64,000 nucleotides of DNA. It comes from Muscardinus avellanarius. Its lineage: Eukaryota > Chordata > Mammalia > Rodentia > Gliridae. Under the pieces are notes generated by a model. It made no database searches, was not told the DNA's origin, and saw nothing but the letters and a program-made list of their open reading frames with translations. The stretch covers positions 154,542,488 to 154,606,487 of the forward strand of contig OY726560.1 of NCBI GenBank assembly GCA_963383645.1, given 5' to 3'. Shown one piece after another: positions 10,726 to 23,285 of the stretch. Every line of letters begins with the position of its first letter. Positions within the stretch are counted from its first letter, which is position 1. The position numbers and the translations under genes are program-made.

Positions 10726-11243
10726 TTGAATTGTGGGTTAGAATCAAAGCCAAAATGGTGTGAAAGCCTCTCCCCACTCCATTTCCGGGACATCACAACC
10801 CCCAGCGGCCCTCACAGAAAGGCTTGGGACCTAAGGCAGAGGAGAGCATCCTGCTGGCCTGGCTGCCGGCACCTGCTGTCCTCCCCAGCACCTGCTCCAC
10901 TATGGAGCCACCTGCACAGGAGCAGAGCTGGGAGCCTGCCTGTGCCCAGGCGCAACCCTCCCTGCCGCGCTTGCCTGTCTGGGGTACAGCTGCAGCCCCA
11001 AGCAGGCCAGGGCTCCAGTCTGCCGGCACAAGGCCCTGTGCTTCACCGGCAAGCTGGCCTCTGCTCTGACAATTCTTCGGGTCAGTCTCAACCAGGACAA
11101 TATATTTTGTGGACTGGAGAGAAAGAAATTTTGTATTTAAAGTTTTTTTGGAACTAAAGTGGCTAGACTGGCGATAAAAAAGGAACTCTGATATTCTCTC
11201 TTAGGAGGTAGAAATAGAAGCTTTTGCTGAACCTGGAAAGAGT

Positions 11244-11346
<103 letters not shown>

Positions 11347-11696
11347 GGGTGGAGGCTCAGGATGGTCAGCCCAAGCCCCACCTTGGAAGCTACCTGGCAG
11401 TGCCGGTCAGGACCGTGCCCCTGGGAACAGCTGGATAGCTGCTCCTGCCTCCTTCAAGTCCTTCCTGTGGTCAACGCGCCTCCATCCCGCCCAGCAGCCA
11501 GGTGAGCCAGCTGCTCAGAACAGAGCTTCACATTCAGAAGAAAAGGCTCCCTGCCTGGAAACCAGGATGAGATCTGACACCTGAGACTCTATCCAGCCCT
11601 CACTTCACCCCACCTACTATTCTACATGTTTATTTAGAATATATTGAAATGACTACTTAGATTTGGCAAATCAAAACTCACAGGGTCTCATACATG

Positions 11697-11749
11697 CAGA
11701 GAGAGAAAATCAAAGAGAGAGACAGACAGACAGAAAGAGAGAGGGAGAG
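11697..11749. repeat. (GA)n/(GACA)n low-complexity tract
   Basis: A purine-rich interrupted repeat of GA with an embedded GACA run. Confidence 0.7.
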
Positions 11750-12184
11750 CAGCCCAGCCGCCCTGCATCCCCAGCACCTCTGCCCCGGGAGCTGGAAGGA
11801 CATCCTGCCTCACTCTTACCCAGCATCACCAGGAGCTCCTGAAGAGGAGCCCACCCGCTGTGGGCAGTTCTCCGTCCCCGGCTGTCCTTACACTGAGCTG
11901 GAGCAGGCTCCAGCTCTAGCCAGCATTCCCATTTCTGCCTTCTGCAGCCCAGAGGAAACTCTTTCCCAGGCTCCTGAGCACAGGCAGTGAGCCCGGTCCC
12001 CTCTTCTCTTCCCAGACAGTGCGGCTCCAGGTCCCTTCCGCTGCCTCTTCCATGGCTTGCTGCGTCCTCTAGGGAGAACAGTTAGCTGTATCTCACCTTG
12101 AACACAGACCTGAGAGCTGTCTGTGGGTCTCTGGATGGGCCAGGGCAGAGCAGAGCCATTAATTCTTCCTTCCAGAACCATCCA

Positions 12185-12413
12185 CTAGAGTTCAACACCA
12201 CTGACATCTTGTGCACGGCTGGTTTTGGGCTATGAGGAGCCACCAGGAGCACTGTAGGATGCTTCCCGGCCTCCCTGGCCCTCCACTGGAGGCCAGGAGC
12301 ACCTCTCCCCTTCCCCAGCCCCCCACCCCAGATTTTGATAACTAATATGTCTCCAGACATTGCCAAATCCTCCCTGGAAACAAAACCAGCCCTGACTGAG
12401 AACCAGTGGTTTA
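12185..12413 (-). mobile_element. MER20 (hAT-Charlie) DNA transposon
   Basis: Left part 'acaccactgacatcttgtgc' and 'gcactgtaggatgcttccc', right part 'taatatgtctccagacattg' and 'ctgactgagaaccagtgg', follow the reverse complement of the MER20 consensus, including its terminal 'cagtggttctcaa' type inverted end. MER20 is a non-autonomous hAT fossil, known elsewhere as a source of regulatory sites; here nothing beyond identity is shown. Confidence 0.8.
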
Positions 12414-12534
12414 GTCCATGGCATCCAGCCGGATAGCCAGAGCTCATGGACATCAGGATTCTCCGTCACTCCGTCATTTCCAAGCTCATAGTGACAGGGG
12501 AGGGCAGTCCGCTTTTCTTCAGGGGCTGTGTATC

Positions 12535-12655
12535 CCAATGGTTAGCGGCACGGCTGCGGGATGTGACTCCCTAGGGCCAAACCCCAGCTCCACCCCTCTG
12601 GCTGGGTGACCTTGGGGTCAGTGTTCTTACCTCTCCCAGCCTGCAGAAGGGAGCA
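12535..12655 (+). mobile_element. MIR SINE fragment
   Basis: Forward MIR box order: 'aatggttagcggcacggct', 'ctctggctgggtgaccttgg', 'ttcttacctctcccagcc'. Degenerate and truncated after the Cys-rich core. Confidence 0.6.
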
Positions 12656-14829
12656 GGGAGTTTGAGAATAAAAGGTCGCAGAGCAGAGCTGTGTGTGGCT
12701 TAGGGTGGGGGATGCCTCTGGTCATCCCCCTGCCCTCCCAGCAGTACCCAAGGCCTCTGCCCAGGACCGAAAGGAATTCAGTTCAGCAAGAAAAGCATCA
12801 GAAAGAGAGGCCCCTCCCAGAGTAAGGAAGCCTGGCTAATGAGGTGAACTTGAGCCCTCAGGGGAGAGCAGGTAATAGCTCCAACTTGAAAACGATTGGA
12901 TTTTTCTCCAGCTTAATCTCATTACCCAGAAAAACTTTTTTCTCCCCTTGAGTACAGCTTGGTTGCTCTTAGTAGTGCTCAGAAATAATGTTTCAGGAAA
13001 ATTGACAGCAGATTCACAACCCAGTGCATTTCCTCTAAATGGAGCTGATGGATTTTGAGTTTTTAGAAACATCTACAAAATGGTTCATCCTTTGTGGGCA
13101 TGCACAGCAACTTGCTAGGCGGGAAAGCTATGCTCATGAATACAAAACATGGCTCTGGTGAAGCCACCCTGTCCCCAGTGCCACCACCCCTTGCTCCCGC
13201 CTGGGCATCTCCTGTTTATGAAGGAGCCGTCCTGAGCAAGCCTCCTAAGACATGCAGACATGCTCATGTGGTAGTTCAGCACAGCTTTTCTAGAACCTTC
13301 TCTATGCAGAGCTTAAAGAGCCCTGCAGATGGGGCATGAAATGGTGAGACCCCAGGAGTCCCCCAAGGAGCACATCCCCCCCCCCCGCGGATATGACCCA
13401 TAACCTAGATGGAGCATGGTGTCATGGGATATGAACAGGGCCCGGGATTCTGAGGCAGGGGGAGCTCCCCTCGCTGCGGGTTCATGGACAAGCTTGTGAA
13501 GGGGGCCTGCCCATGCAGGGAAAAGAAGAAACCACCCTAGGAGCAGGACAGCGCGAGCGAGGTCTAGCGGGTTCACCCCGCACCGGAGCCGCAGCCACGG
13601 GGGCCACGGTGAAATGTGCTGTCCAAGTTAAGATGAGCTGTGGGTTTAACACTCGCCAGGTGGCCCAGGGTTTGCATGATGCAAATACATATAATTAATG
13701 CTTGTTATATTGATTCCATTGTGAAATGATAAAGTCAGATATGTAGTTAAATCAATGCCACCGGCTCCCCCTCCATTGGCAGGGCCGGCTACAGCCAGAG
13801 AGGTCTGGGGCAGAGGGGGACCAGGGTCCTGGCCTCAGTGCCTCTTTCCTAAGCTTCTAGTGGTCCATGATCCTTCCGTGACCAGGGCTCTTCTGGGACC
13901 CCATGCCAGCCACTCTAAGAGGGTGCTCAGAACTTCTTCCTCGCTTCCCTTCCCTGATCAGTGTCGGAGTTTATTGGGAACGGTGCCCCACAAGGAGATC
14001 AGTGCCTTTCTCATTGGGGTCAGGAGGCCCAAGTGGAGGAGACGTCGACTTCAAGGCAGGGGAGCAGGTCTTCCTGAAAGCTCACCCCTCCTAGAATGGC
14101 CAATGCTTCCCATCCATACCCCTTTCATGATGGACGGGACCAAGTACTGAGTCCTTAGGGTAGCTGGGGCCACAGGCACCCCCATGGAGGTGGCTCCTAT
14201 GAACTTGTCATGGGGCACAGTCCTGCTGGGTCCAGGTGTAGGCCCAGCAATAACCAGGACCACATCAGAGGTACTTCCGTGGCCAGGCATTCAACAGCAG
14301 CACTGGATTTAATCCCACACCCACCTCGAGAGCCCTCTCATCTTCTTTTGGGTAAAGGTTGAGAAGCACACAACATTTGTGAGGAGATATCAACCCATGG
14401 TAAGGAATGCAGGCACCCAGGCAGGGTCTCAGCAACGTCGCCATCACTCACACATCTGGGAATGCACTTGACCCTTTTGCTCTTCGACTCAAGCTGGTCT
14501 CTGTGTGTAGACAGGACCGCTCTCAAAAGATGCTGAAGATGCTTTGGAATGAAGCCCAGGATTTAACTTCTTGCAGGAAATAATTCCTGATGGTGAACCT
14601 AGACCTGTGGGTTTTGGAGACAGAAGGTCCCTGGGTGATGGTCTCATCCAAGGAAGAGCCTGCCGTACGGTGAAGGTCAGCTTGCGTCCACTGTTGGTGG
14701 TCCGTGGAGCACCATATTGAGAGCTATGTGCCCAGGCTGGGGTTAGTGGGAATGTGCTCTGAGTTCCTGGGAACTCGGAGATGTGTGCCCACAGGTTTTT
14801 CTTACTAATCTGGTATAGTGGTTTGCCAG

Positions 14830-14985
14830 CTTGGCTTCTCATTAGAATACTAGAGAGCTTCAAACTCAGACCCAACCCACACCCTACCCTGGACTGGTTA
14901 AACTAGCCTCTCTAGTCGGGGGCCTGGGCACCCATGACTTTAAAGACCCCGGTGATAGCCAGCAGTGCTGAAAGCCATGCTCTGT
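14830..14985 (+). mobile_element. MER5A-like (hAT-Charlie) element
   Basis: The order 'ctcattagaatactagagag', 'ccaacccacaccctaccctg', 'gactggttaaac', 'ggcctgggcac' matches the body of MER5A from memory. Terminal repeats are decayed. A fossil with no coding capacity. Confidence 0.6.
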
Positions 14986-17059
14986 ATACCTAATGAAGTA
15001 ACCCAGTGAAGTTTCTGAGGACTTGGTTTGGGGGCTCAGTCACTCCTGCTGGAGGTGGTGGGGTGGACTTCCAGCTTTAGCGGGCTCCCCACCTCTTCCT
15101 CAGGCTCTCAGAAAGGTCTTGGGGTGGACCTTTCAGACCCCCTGTTTTCTCTCTTACTCCTGTTTGTGGCTATGGCCTGAGGGTAGAGCCGCTCCCCAGG
15201 ACCCTCCACCCATCCTCTCTGGAGTTTTGCGAACTCAAACTCAGCCACACAGCTGAGCTGGCAGACAGTGGCCCAGGGCCCGGGGCAGGTGGAGCCTGGG
15301 GGACAGGTGGGGCTGGGTGCAGGAGCATCCAGAGCTCAGGACCAAGGGGGTCACTTCCTTGGCCACACAGCACAGCTCTCCTGGGACCAGCAGGCACTGC
15401 CTGTGTGTCCCTCCCACCTGACAGGCGCTCGGAGAGGAAGGTTCAGGTGAATTGAGCTCATCTGCAGCTCTGGCCCCAAAGAGGCAGTGATGTGGGTGGT
15501 GTGAATACTGCCATGGGTCAAGTTCCCAATGTGCGGGGTTCCTAGCTTACACAGGGTGGCAATACCTGGGTGTGGTTTGTGGGAGCTAGCAAATACATTC
15601 TGGCAACTATTTCTCTGGCCCTGACATGGCTTTGCCCTATTTAGCACTCTACAGTTTGCTCAGATGCTACCCCTGAGCTCTACAGTACCCTAAGAGGTGG
15701 GCTGGACTAGCCAGATGAGCCCCACTCTATAGATGGGGATCCACAGGTTGGATCAGGATGGGCGGCCTCAGCCCCACCTTGGGTGCTACCTGGCAGCGCA
15801 GGCCAGGAACAGGAGGCTATGGGGGATCCAGAATGAAAGTTAAGAAGGAAGTTAAGAAGGCACTATCCCAGGCCTGTCCGTCCCTCTTTAGCCCTGTGAG
15901 TCCTTCTTGGTGCCCAGGACTGCACTAGAGATATACAGGTGTCCATGGCGTCTAGCTGATGGGCCATTGTGGAGACAAGGAAACAGACTGGGTCAGGCTC
16001 CAGCCTCACGGGATGCCAGGGAGCAACTCATTTGGTGTCTGCCCAGCTCTCCCTGGAACCAGAGCCTGGGGGAGGGGCCAGCAGAGGCCAAGGCTCCGCT
16101 CTCTTCCCAAAGGCCAGGAGGCCTCAAGCCAGGACCCTCCCTCTTGGAGTCAGAGCGCCGCACTCACTCAGGTGGCGAAATCAAGTTGTTTGCGTGCCAT
16201 TTACGCCTCCCACTGAGCTCCTAGTGTAGAAACTCATATTCCCCACCACTTGCCCTGGCGGCCAGCTTCCAGGCAGCCGGCCTGCCTGCGCCTGCCCCTC
16301 TGGTGCCTCAGAACGCAGAGAAGCCAAGGGCTTGGGCGATGGCACAGGGCCGCCGGGAATGCTGGGAGCTGGCAGGCTGGAGATGCCGGGGCAGAGCGGG
16401 GGCTTCTGCTGTGACATCTGCCACCCTGTGCCACACCTGGAGCTCTCAGCATTCTGTTCTGTGTGGAGACCGGCTCCACGAGGTGAGGACTAGGATCCTG
16501 CTCTAGGTTCAGAGAGGGCAGACCAGCTATCCAGCGCCATGTGAGTAGGGAGGGGTTAAAGGTCAGCATCAGGCCAGCTGTCTGAGATTTAACCTTTGGG
16601 TCATGCTCAGTCTCCAAGGACTAGGAGCCAGGCACTGGACACACGGAGATGCCCACCTCATGTTCAAACATAAGTGCATAAACTCAGCCAGCACCCTGAC
16701 TTTCCCCACGGGTGAAGCAAGTGTGTGGGTTTCTCTAAAACAAGCCCGAGTGGAGTCACCCCCTACCTCCTACCTGGTCGGCAGCAGCTTGTAGAGCCAA
16801 GAGGCCGTGGTGTAGACGTGGGTGGCATGTGCTGGCCACGTGACATTTGCCTTTCAGAAAGATGGTCCAACCAGAGATCCACCTGCCCCTGCACTGCGGG
16901 ATGAGATGATGGGGGACTTTCACAGGGGCTCGAGAGGAGCCTGACACCTCCAGTTCATGTCCTCGAAGCCCTAGGTCGCTAGGGCTCCTCCCTGAGCCCC
17001 TTGGCAGGACCTGCAGGCCACTGCAGACTCTGCTCCAGAAGCTCTTGCTAAATATTTCC

Positions 17060-17345
17060 TGAATTAACTTTCCAGCGTCTAGAAGCAGCGGCAGGGCTAT
17101 CCTCTCCGCGGTGATATATGCTTACAAATAATTACGGTTGTCCTAAATCATCGCAATCAGGCTTTGAGGCGTTTGAGGATCTGACAGCTCCATTACTGTG
17201 GCTTTTCAAAGTAATGGGATCATGTGGCTGGGGGAGGGGCTTAATATGCAGGCAGCTCCTGAATGTTAATATTCTATTAATAAAATGACTTTTTCATTCT
17301 CGTATCTCATGAAAGTTTAAAGCATCAGCTTGTGATTTAGGGGCC
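17060..17345. other. Possible conserved noncoding segment in intron 2
   Basis: AT-rich, repeat-free sequence with homeodomain-like cores ('aataatta', 'ttaatatgc', 'attaataaaatg') and E-box-like and SOX-like words, lying just before a microsatellite. Its texture resembles conserved enhancers in neuronal loci, but conservation cannot be judged from one sequence. A multi-mammal alignment would decide. Confidence 0.25.
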
Positions 17346-17436
17346 TTCAGATACGCAGATTAAGTTCTCCAGAAGCGTTAGACAATGGGCTGGCTTCTGG
17401 AGGAATGTGCTGCGGTCTGCACTGTATTTCCATGTA

Positions 17437-17544
<108 letters not shown>

Positions 17545-17689
17545 CATAGATTGTATAAAAATGAGCTCTAATTTATTACTTTAAGTCCAGTATTTGAAAG
17601 TTAAAGTGCTTGAGTGCTGTGAAACCAGAAACTGAGGCCTTGGGAGACAGCCTGGCACTGGCTGGCACATGTCCCAGGTACCCTCCGTC

Positions 17690-17800
17690 CAGGGTTCCAG
17701 TCTTGGTTTTTTCACATCCTGGCTGTGTGGCTTTGACACATTGAGGCCTTTCTTTTGTCTTTATAAAATAGGGAGACTGCTACTGGGAGGCTAGAAATGG
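17690..17800 (+). mobile_element. MIR SINE fragment
   Basis: 'ggctgtgtggctttgacaca', 'tttataaaatagggagactg' follow the MIR core in forward order. Degenerate, boundaries approximate. Confidence 0.55.
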
Positions 17801-18268
17801 TGTTTGTGATGAATTAGGGAGAGGCCAAGCCCCTGGGGGCCCAGAGGCAGTGCTGGTCAGGGGCTACGGTTTTTACCCCAGAACTTGTGCTCCTTGGAGA
17901 TGCCCACTGTGGAAAGGTCAGGTCATTGGTCTCCTCAGGGTTCTGGCCAGTGTGCTGAGTGCGTTGAGAAGTCGCTGGGGGCGAGGGGAGCCTCCTGTCT
18001 TCTGATCTCTGCGTTGTGACTGCCAGCTCAGAGGGCTGCCAGTGAGCAGCACCAGAGGGCTCGCTGCCCTGAGAGGAGCCAGGGATGGCGGAGGAGTCCA
18101 CAGACACGTGCCCGAGTAGAGGGGTGCAGAGGGAAGGGCAGGCACATGGGACTGGGGGACATAACCTGTGGTTTTCTGCTGTCTCACCCCAAGTCAGAAG
18201 AACATACCTCTCTGTCCTCTGCTTCCAATTCAACGAACTCTGTGCCCTGTAGCACTTTAAATTCCCAA

Positions 18269-18270
<2 letters not shown>

Positions 18271-18316
<46 letters not shown>
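18271..18316. repeat. (AC)n microsatellite
   Basis: Pure 46-base AC run in intron 2. Confidence 0.95.
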
Positions 18317-18318
<2 letters not shown>

Positions 18319-18772
18319 CATTGCCCAGAATTTTTCTATAAAGGACTAAGGTGCCCGATCAGAATTGCCTGAAATGCTTGAAAAAGCAGAACACCTGCCC
18401 TGGCCCATCTCCCTCCCGTGTGGGTTTGGCTGGGGAAGTGGGGAACAGATGTGCGTGCTTTTGAGGACACAGCATAAACGTTTTCCCCCGAATGGAGCTT
18501 GATAGCAGAGAGAGGTTTTTCTGGTTTGTAGGCCAGGGAGAACACGGAAGGTCACCGTGGCGCTTAGTGGAAGGTCGGACAGGTAGCAGGTGCTTCCTGG
18601 AAGGCGGGAAGGGATCGTGCCCTGCTCCGGGGGCTGCCAGCACTTCAGCACATCTCCAGTCTATCCTAAGAGTGTACAGGGCTCTAGGGAGGGTGCCATT
18701 TTGATGTTGTCGTAGTCAGAGACCCCAGATCAAGCAAACAATACAACAACCATCCTCACCCCCTTTCAGGGG

Positions 18773-19211
18773 TGTCTCAGTTGCTATGGCTCCTGTAACC
18801 AAGTACCCCAAACGGAGTGATTTCAATAGCAGAAGGCACTCCCTCAGGGCTCTGGAGCCCGGAGTCCGAGATGAAGGTGTGTAGTTGGCTCTGTCTGTCG
18901 CTGTGAGGCAGTGTGTCCTGTGCTCCCCCCGGTGATGTGCTGGCCGTCTTTGGGGTTCCTTGGCTTGCACACACGTCCCCCCAATCTCTGCCCTAGTCAC
19001 ATGCTGTTCTGCTTGTGACTGTCCAGAGTCCTCCTTTTTTATGAGAATAGCAATCATATGGAATGAGGACCTACCCTACTCCCTTATCTTAATTAATTAC
19101 ATCTGCAACAACCTAACTTCTAAAGATCATGTTCTGAAGTCCTGGGGGTTAAGAGTTTGGCGTATGAACCTATGGGAAGTGGGAGGGGGTGACACAGTTC
19201 AATTCATCACA
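18773..19211 (-). mobile_element. MaLR solo LTR, MLT1-like, reverse strand
   Basis: The segment opens 'tgtctcagttgctatggctc' and closes 'acagttcaattcatcaca', the reversed ends of an MLT1-type LTR. Internal phrases such as 'gccgtctttggggttccttg', 'gaatagcaatcatatggaat' and 'cttaattaattacatctgc' also fit. MaLR LTRs are remains of non-autonomous ERVL-related retrotransposons. No internal coding region is present. Confidence 0.7.
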
Positions 19212-20124
19212 AGGGCTAAGACAAAAGGAAATTAAGGTCCCATTGTATTTATACCTGGGACCAATAACCCCTAGACACAGAACTAGGTGGCGGCCAGGAG
19301 CTTACGCTGTAGGCCCCTGCTCTGCAAGTTGTCCCCTCTGTCTAGGCCCTGAGATCATCCATCATCAATGGGCAGAGGGGCAGGAGGAAGCGTTAGGTAC
19401 AGCAGCAGGTGGATTGGAAGCGAGAGAAGGGAAGGGTGGATAACAGGGTGGGACCTGAAGAGGAACACAGCAAGACCTGTGTGCGTGTTTGTCTAACTGT
19501 GAACTTCACTATGATGTCTGATAACAGTGCACCCAAAAGAGTACATAAGGAATACTGCCCCTGTCTTAGATGAGAGGGTTTGGGTACGGGTAGGCAGGGT
19601 AGACGTGGCATGAGAAGATGGTCGCAGACTTGCCTCTGTGAAAGGCCATCTGGACCCTGTGGGAACTGTGGTCTTCCAAATGGCCGCCCAGACCCGGAAC
19701 TAGAAGGATGCAGTTGTGGCAACATGGCAACTCCTGCCTCTTCTCTGCCGCCATCAATGAGTGGAGACTTGGAGGAGTCAGAGGCAGGATAGAAGAAGCC
19801 AGCCAACAGCAGACATGGGGATTTGTGTGCACAGGGAAAGCAGGGATGGGCTCAGACAACCATCTCTGAGCACAGAGGGGGCACCCACTTCCCCAGCCTG
19901 GGGCCTCATGGAGACAGGTCCAGTTGTGCTCGCTCCAAGCTTCCCTTTGCCTGGGACCCAGCAAAGGCCAGACCCTGGCTTTCAGAGAAGGTGCCACGTG
20001 ACCGCGGGGAGAGGCAAGAGACATCAATTGTGTGTAGCGCTTACGGGCTTCTTGGAAGAGGTTCTTGGACGTAGTAGAGACCCTAGAGCTCACCTCCTTC
20101 ACCCTGCAATGCTGAGTGGCCCCT

Positions 20125-20325
20125 CGTCAGGGCTTGGATTGCAGTTGGTGGAGTTGTGCTTCCTACCCAGGGAACCTGGCTTGCTGATCAACCTCCCTGA
20201 GCCTCAATTTTCCTCAACTTTAAAATGGGAACAATATAACCCACTCTGCAGAATAATTGTAAGATTAATGATTGTGCATATCAAGTGTTTGGCCCAAAGG
20301 AGACACTAACTGGAAATTAATTATT
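20125..20325 (+). mobile_element. MIR SINE
   Basis: Forward MIR order with 'cctccctgagcctcaatttt', 'aactttaaaatgggaac', 'aataattgtaagattaatg' and 'caagtgtttggc'. A good-length fossil MIR. Confidence 0.75.
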
Positions 20326-20379
20326 AGCACAGAACTGGCAGAGGGTTCTGACTTCTCATAACATCTCTGAGAAGCAAAT

Positions 20380-20705
20380 GCAATGCAGAGTTTACCTTTC
20401 ATTTTCCAAATGGTGAAATTTTAAATTGCCCCAAATAATTTTATTCGGTGAAATCTACAGACACTTCAAACAATAATTTTGATTTTGCTGAATGGTTGGT
20501 GATATTCAGCTCTTTAAAAAATGTGGGGTTTTTTTGGGGGGAGCTAAAATGCAATGTTTAGAAGACTGGACATTTTGGGAATGTGATCTGGCATCCCATT
20601 AGCGACAATGTGTTGGCCTTTGGCTGTTCATTGTAGTTATTAGGTATGAATTTTAAATTCTGTATTGTCTCTTTAAGTTAATCACTTGTCAAAAACCGAT
20701 TTCCT
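20380..20705. other. AT-rich, repeat-free stretch in intron 2
   Basis: No repeat family or ORF is recognised. The AT-rich sequence has 'aataattttattcggtg', 'aataattttgatttt' and 'taggtatgaattttaaattc'. It could be an ancient regulatory element or an unrecognised repeat; a comparison with other mammals would tell. Confidence 0.25.
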
Positions 20706-21835
20706 AAAAGTACCTATTTCCCAACTACCAGCAGCCCTACTTTCTCATTCAGGGTCCCAAGGACACAGAGCAGACATAGCCATGGTCTCCAATGGGGTCA
20801 GAGGGCAAAGGCAGAGGTGCTGAAGACGGGAAGGCAGAGGGGGTTCACTGGAGGTCTGTCCCGGAAAGAGGTGCTTGAGTGGCAGGTGGAACCCCAAGTT
20901 TTCTCTCCTTCTCTCTGCAGCCCATCCTTAGCCCAAGAAAGGGCTCTGAAAAACCAGCTGAAGCTGACAGCCGAGTTATAGCTCCAACTGGGCTTTTTCT
21001 GTGCCTGGGTCCTCTGCTGGGCAGCCCACCAAGCTGAGACCCATGGCTGCCTTCTGTCCTGCAGCCACTGGCTTGCTGTGTGATGTCAGTCAGTGTCTTC
21101 CTGTCTCTGGGCCTTGATTTCCTGATTGACAGTGAGCTGCTAGAGGGTAGTTTAGGATCTCTAAGTTCTCTCTCAGCTCCATGAGACTTTTTCACTTTGT
21201 GTTGATGCCAGATAATGTCCAAATGTGGACAAGGGTACTGGACACCAAAGAGTACGTGACTGGGGGAGATGGGATTCCATGTACACAGCCAGAGGCTCTC
21301 GCTAACCCCAGAGCCTGGCATTATTAGCACCACTGAGTGGGGGCTTTGATGTAGTGAAGAGGACTCTAAGCACCTTGCCCTTGACACATGGGCAGGATCT
21401 TCCCCTGCCTTCCCCAGTGACAGAGGGTCACGTTGGGGTACCATGACTGCTGCTCTTGTCAACTTTGGGGTCAACTCTGGGGTACTGTGACTGTTGCTCT
21501 TGTCAGAGGCCACTGGAATCTCCAACCTGAGAGAGACCTTCCTTGCCCGCAGCCTCCTTCCTGGTGCAGCACCTGCTGTGAGCTTTGCCAAATGTCTACC
21601 GAGTTGTTCCTCCCACATGGCTTCCTAGGGAAATCAGAGCCAGCGTGGAGGCAGAATCACCCCAGGCTCTTGAGTGGAGAAGATGAAAGTTCATCTCATC
21701 TGAACTTCTTGCTCTGCATAAGACACACAGGTCCAAGGAGGGCGGCCGCCTGGCCAGGGTCAAGCAGACCAGCGGCAAAACCCGCATGCCGTTAGCTCTG
21801 AGCCCATTTCTTAGTGAAGATTGGGATTCAGGGTG
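20706..21835. other. Intron 2 sequence without recognisable features
   Basis: Mixed-composition intronic DNA. The longest stop-free frame in it is a reverse-strand frame of 257 codons (20845-21618) with no recognisable domain, and it lies inside the host intron; I treat it as chance. Confidence 0.6.
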
Positions 21836-21925
21836 AGATGGGAGTGGGTTCAAATTCTGCCTTTGCAATTGACTGGCCATGTGACCTTGGGCAAATCTTT
21901 AGACCCCCCTGGGGTCTAAAGAAAC
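21836..21925 (+). mobile_element. MIR SINE fragment
   Basis: 'gtgggttcaaattctgcctt' and 'catgtgaccttgggcaaatc' are the forward MIR core. It is cut short where the younger dimeric SINE inserted. Confidence 0.65.
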
Positions 21926-21958
21926 GGTGAAACGGTGCCCATCAAATCCTCCAGGTCC

Positions 21959-22148
21959 GCCGGGCATGGTGGCACACGCTTGTAATCCCCGCACTTGGGA
22001 GGCAAAGACAGGAGGATCTCACAGGTTCAAAGCCCCTCGCTTTTTTAAGAGACCCTGTTTCCAAATAAAAATATAAAAATTAGGTCTGGGAGTGCATCCC
22101 GGAGAAGGGTTTCCAGGAACCCCAGTACCACAAAAAAAAAAAAAAAAA
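21959..22148 (+). mobile_element. Dimeric B1-ID SINE with TSDs, close to exon 3
   Basis: Starts 'gccgggcatggtggcacac' (B1 half), continues with 'ttaagagaccctgtttcc', an A-rich linker, an ID-type half and a poly(A) tail. A TSD 'aaatcctccaggtcc' (21944-21958) is repeated with one mismatch at 22149-22163. Same variant as the copies at 7380 and 27049. It lies in sense orientation about 160 bp before the exon 3 acceptor, a position where SINE exonisation sometimes occurs; no evidence of that here. Confidence 0.88.
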
Positions 22149-22322
22149 AAATCCTCCAGGACCAACTCAGTAGAGTGCTGTTACCACGGGCCTCAGAAGA
22201 GTCTAAAGGCTGTTGAGCATTCACTGTAACTGCCGTCAGGCATCGATTGTCCTTGTTGTCACAGTTACCTGGGCGTAGGGACCACGGCCAGGAAACTGGT
22301 GACTTTCTTTGTCCCTCCGCAG

Positions 22323-22554
22323 GCTGCTGGAGCTGTTCTCCTCGGCGCCCATCGGCCCCCACTGGGGCGTGCTGTCCAAGTGCTTGGCCTACAGCAAGGC
22401 CGCGTCGGACCCCTTCGTGTACTCCTTACTGCGACACCAGTACCGTAAGAGCTGCCAAGAGATTCTGAACAGGATCCTCCACAGACGCTCCATCCGCTCC
22501 TCGGGGCTTACAGGTGACTCTCACAGCCAGAACATCCTGCCGGTGTCCGAGTAA
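22323..22554 (+). CDS. Gpr26: Gpr26 coding exon 3 (end of TM6, TM7, C-terminal tail, stop)
   Basis: The exon starts with the last base of Arg261 and ends with TAA at 22552-22554. It encodes the end of TM6, the third extracellular loop, TM7 (about 273-297) and a 40-residue cytoplasmic tail. The NPxxY motif of TM7 reads DPFVY (290-294), so Asp stands at 7.49; with Asn at 2.50 this is a swapped pair (see findings). C305 after helix 8 could be palmitoylated. The tail ends with the stretch 'GLTGDSHSQNILPVSE', which matches human GPR26 as I remember it. Total coding length over three exons is 1,014 bases, 337 residues, the usual length. Acceptor CCGCAG precedes 22323. Confidence 0.96.
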
Positions 22555-23285
22555 AGGCCCACGCACCCACTGGACAGGAATGATCCAGCTGGGGAGAAGA
22601 GGGAAGAAGGCTGGGAGGCCTGGGCAGACACCATCCGCACCATCCCCAGCTAGCCCAGGCGACTGGGGCTCCAGGGCCTGCTTCTTGACTCCTCAAAGGC
22701 AGATAGATGTTGGACTGTCGCTACTCGTCACCAAAGGATGGCCAAGGGCCATGCTCTGGCCTTTCCTCCGGAGAGGCCCCTTGGGGCTCCTAGACTCACC
22801 AGGGGCTCCCCCAGGTTGACAGTCCTGTCACTGTAAGAACACAGAGTGCTGGTGGTGAGAGGCGTGGCGTCCACCCCTTTGCTCACCACAGAACTCCATG
22901 TGAAGACAAGTCATGGTCTCCGTGGGACACTGAAAGTAAGGCCAGCAATGGAGATCTGGCCCAGATCTAACACGCTGACTCTTCTACATTTGGTAGTGGT
23001 GGCTGCTTTAACCCAAATATTATCCAGTTAGTACCCTTGGCTGGGATCCTGGGCTCTGCACCCCAGGAGACAGTGTCCAGCAACTGGTGGCTACCCTCTG
23101 GCTGTCCACCAGTTGTCTTAGGAATGGTAAATTGGATTCAACTTTTGTCCCCACCCCCCCAAAAAAAAAACTAATATTTGTGTGTGTTGACAATCTTAGC
23201 ATGAAAATGGTTTAAGTAGGCAGGTAATACATGCATTAAGTTCTTTGAAGTCTGACCAAAAAGTTATCCTTTAAAGTTTTATTTA

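Noticed and set aside
20845..21618. 257-codon reverse open frame in intron 2
   Set aside because: No recognisable domain and no conservation evidence; chance frame in an intron.
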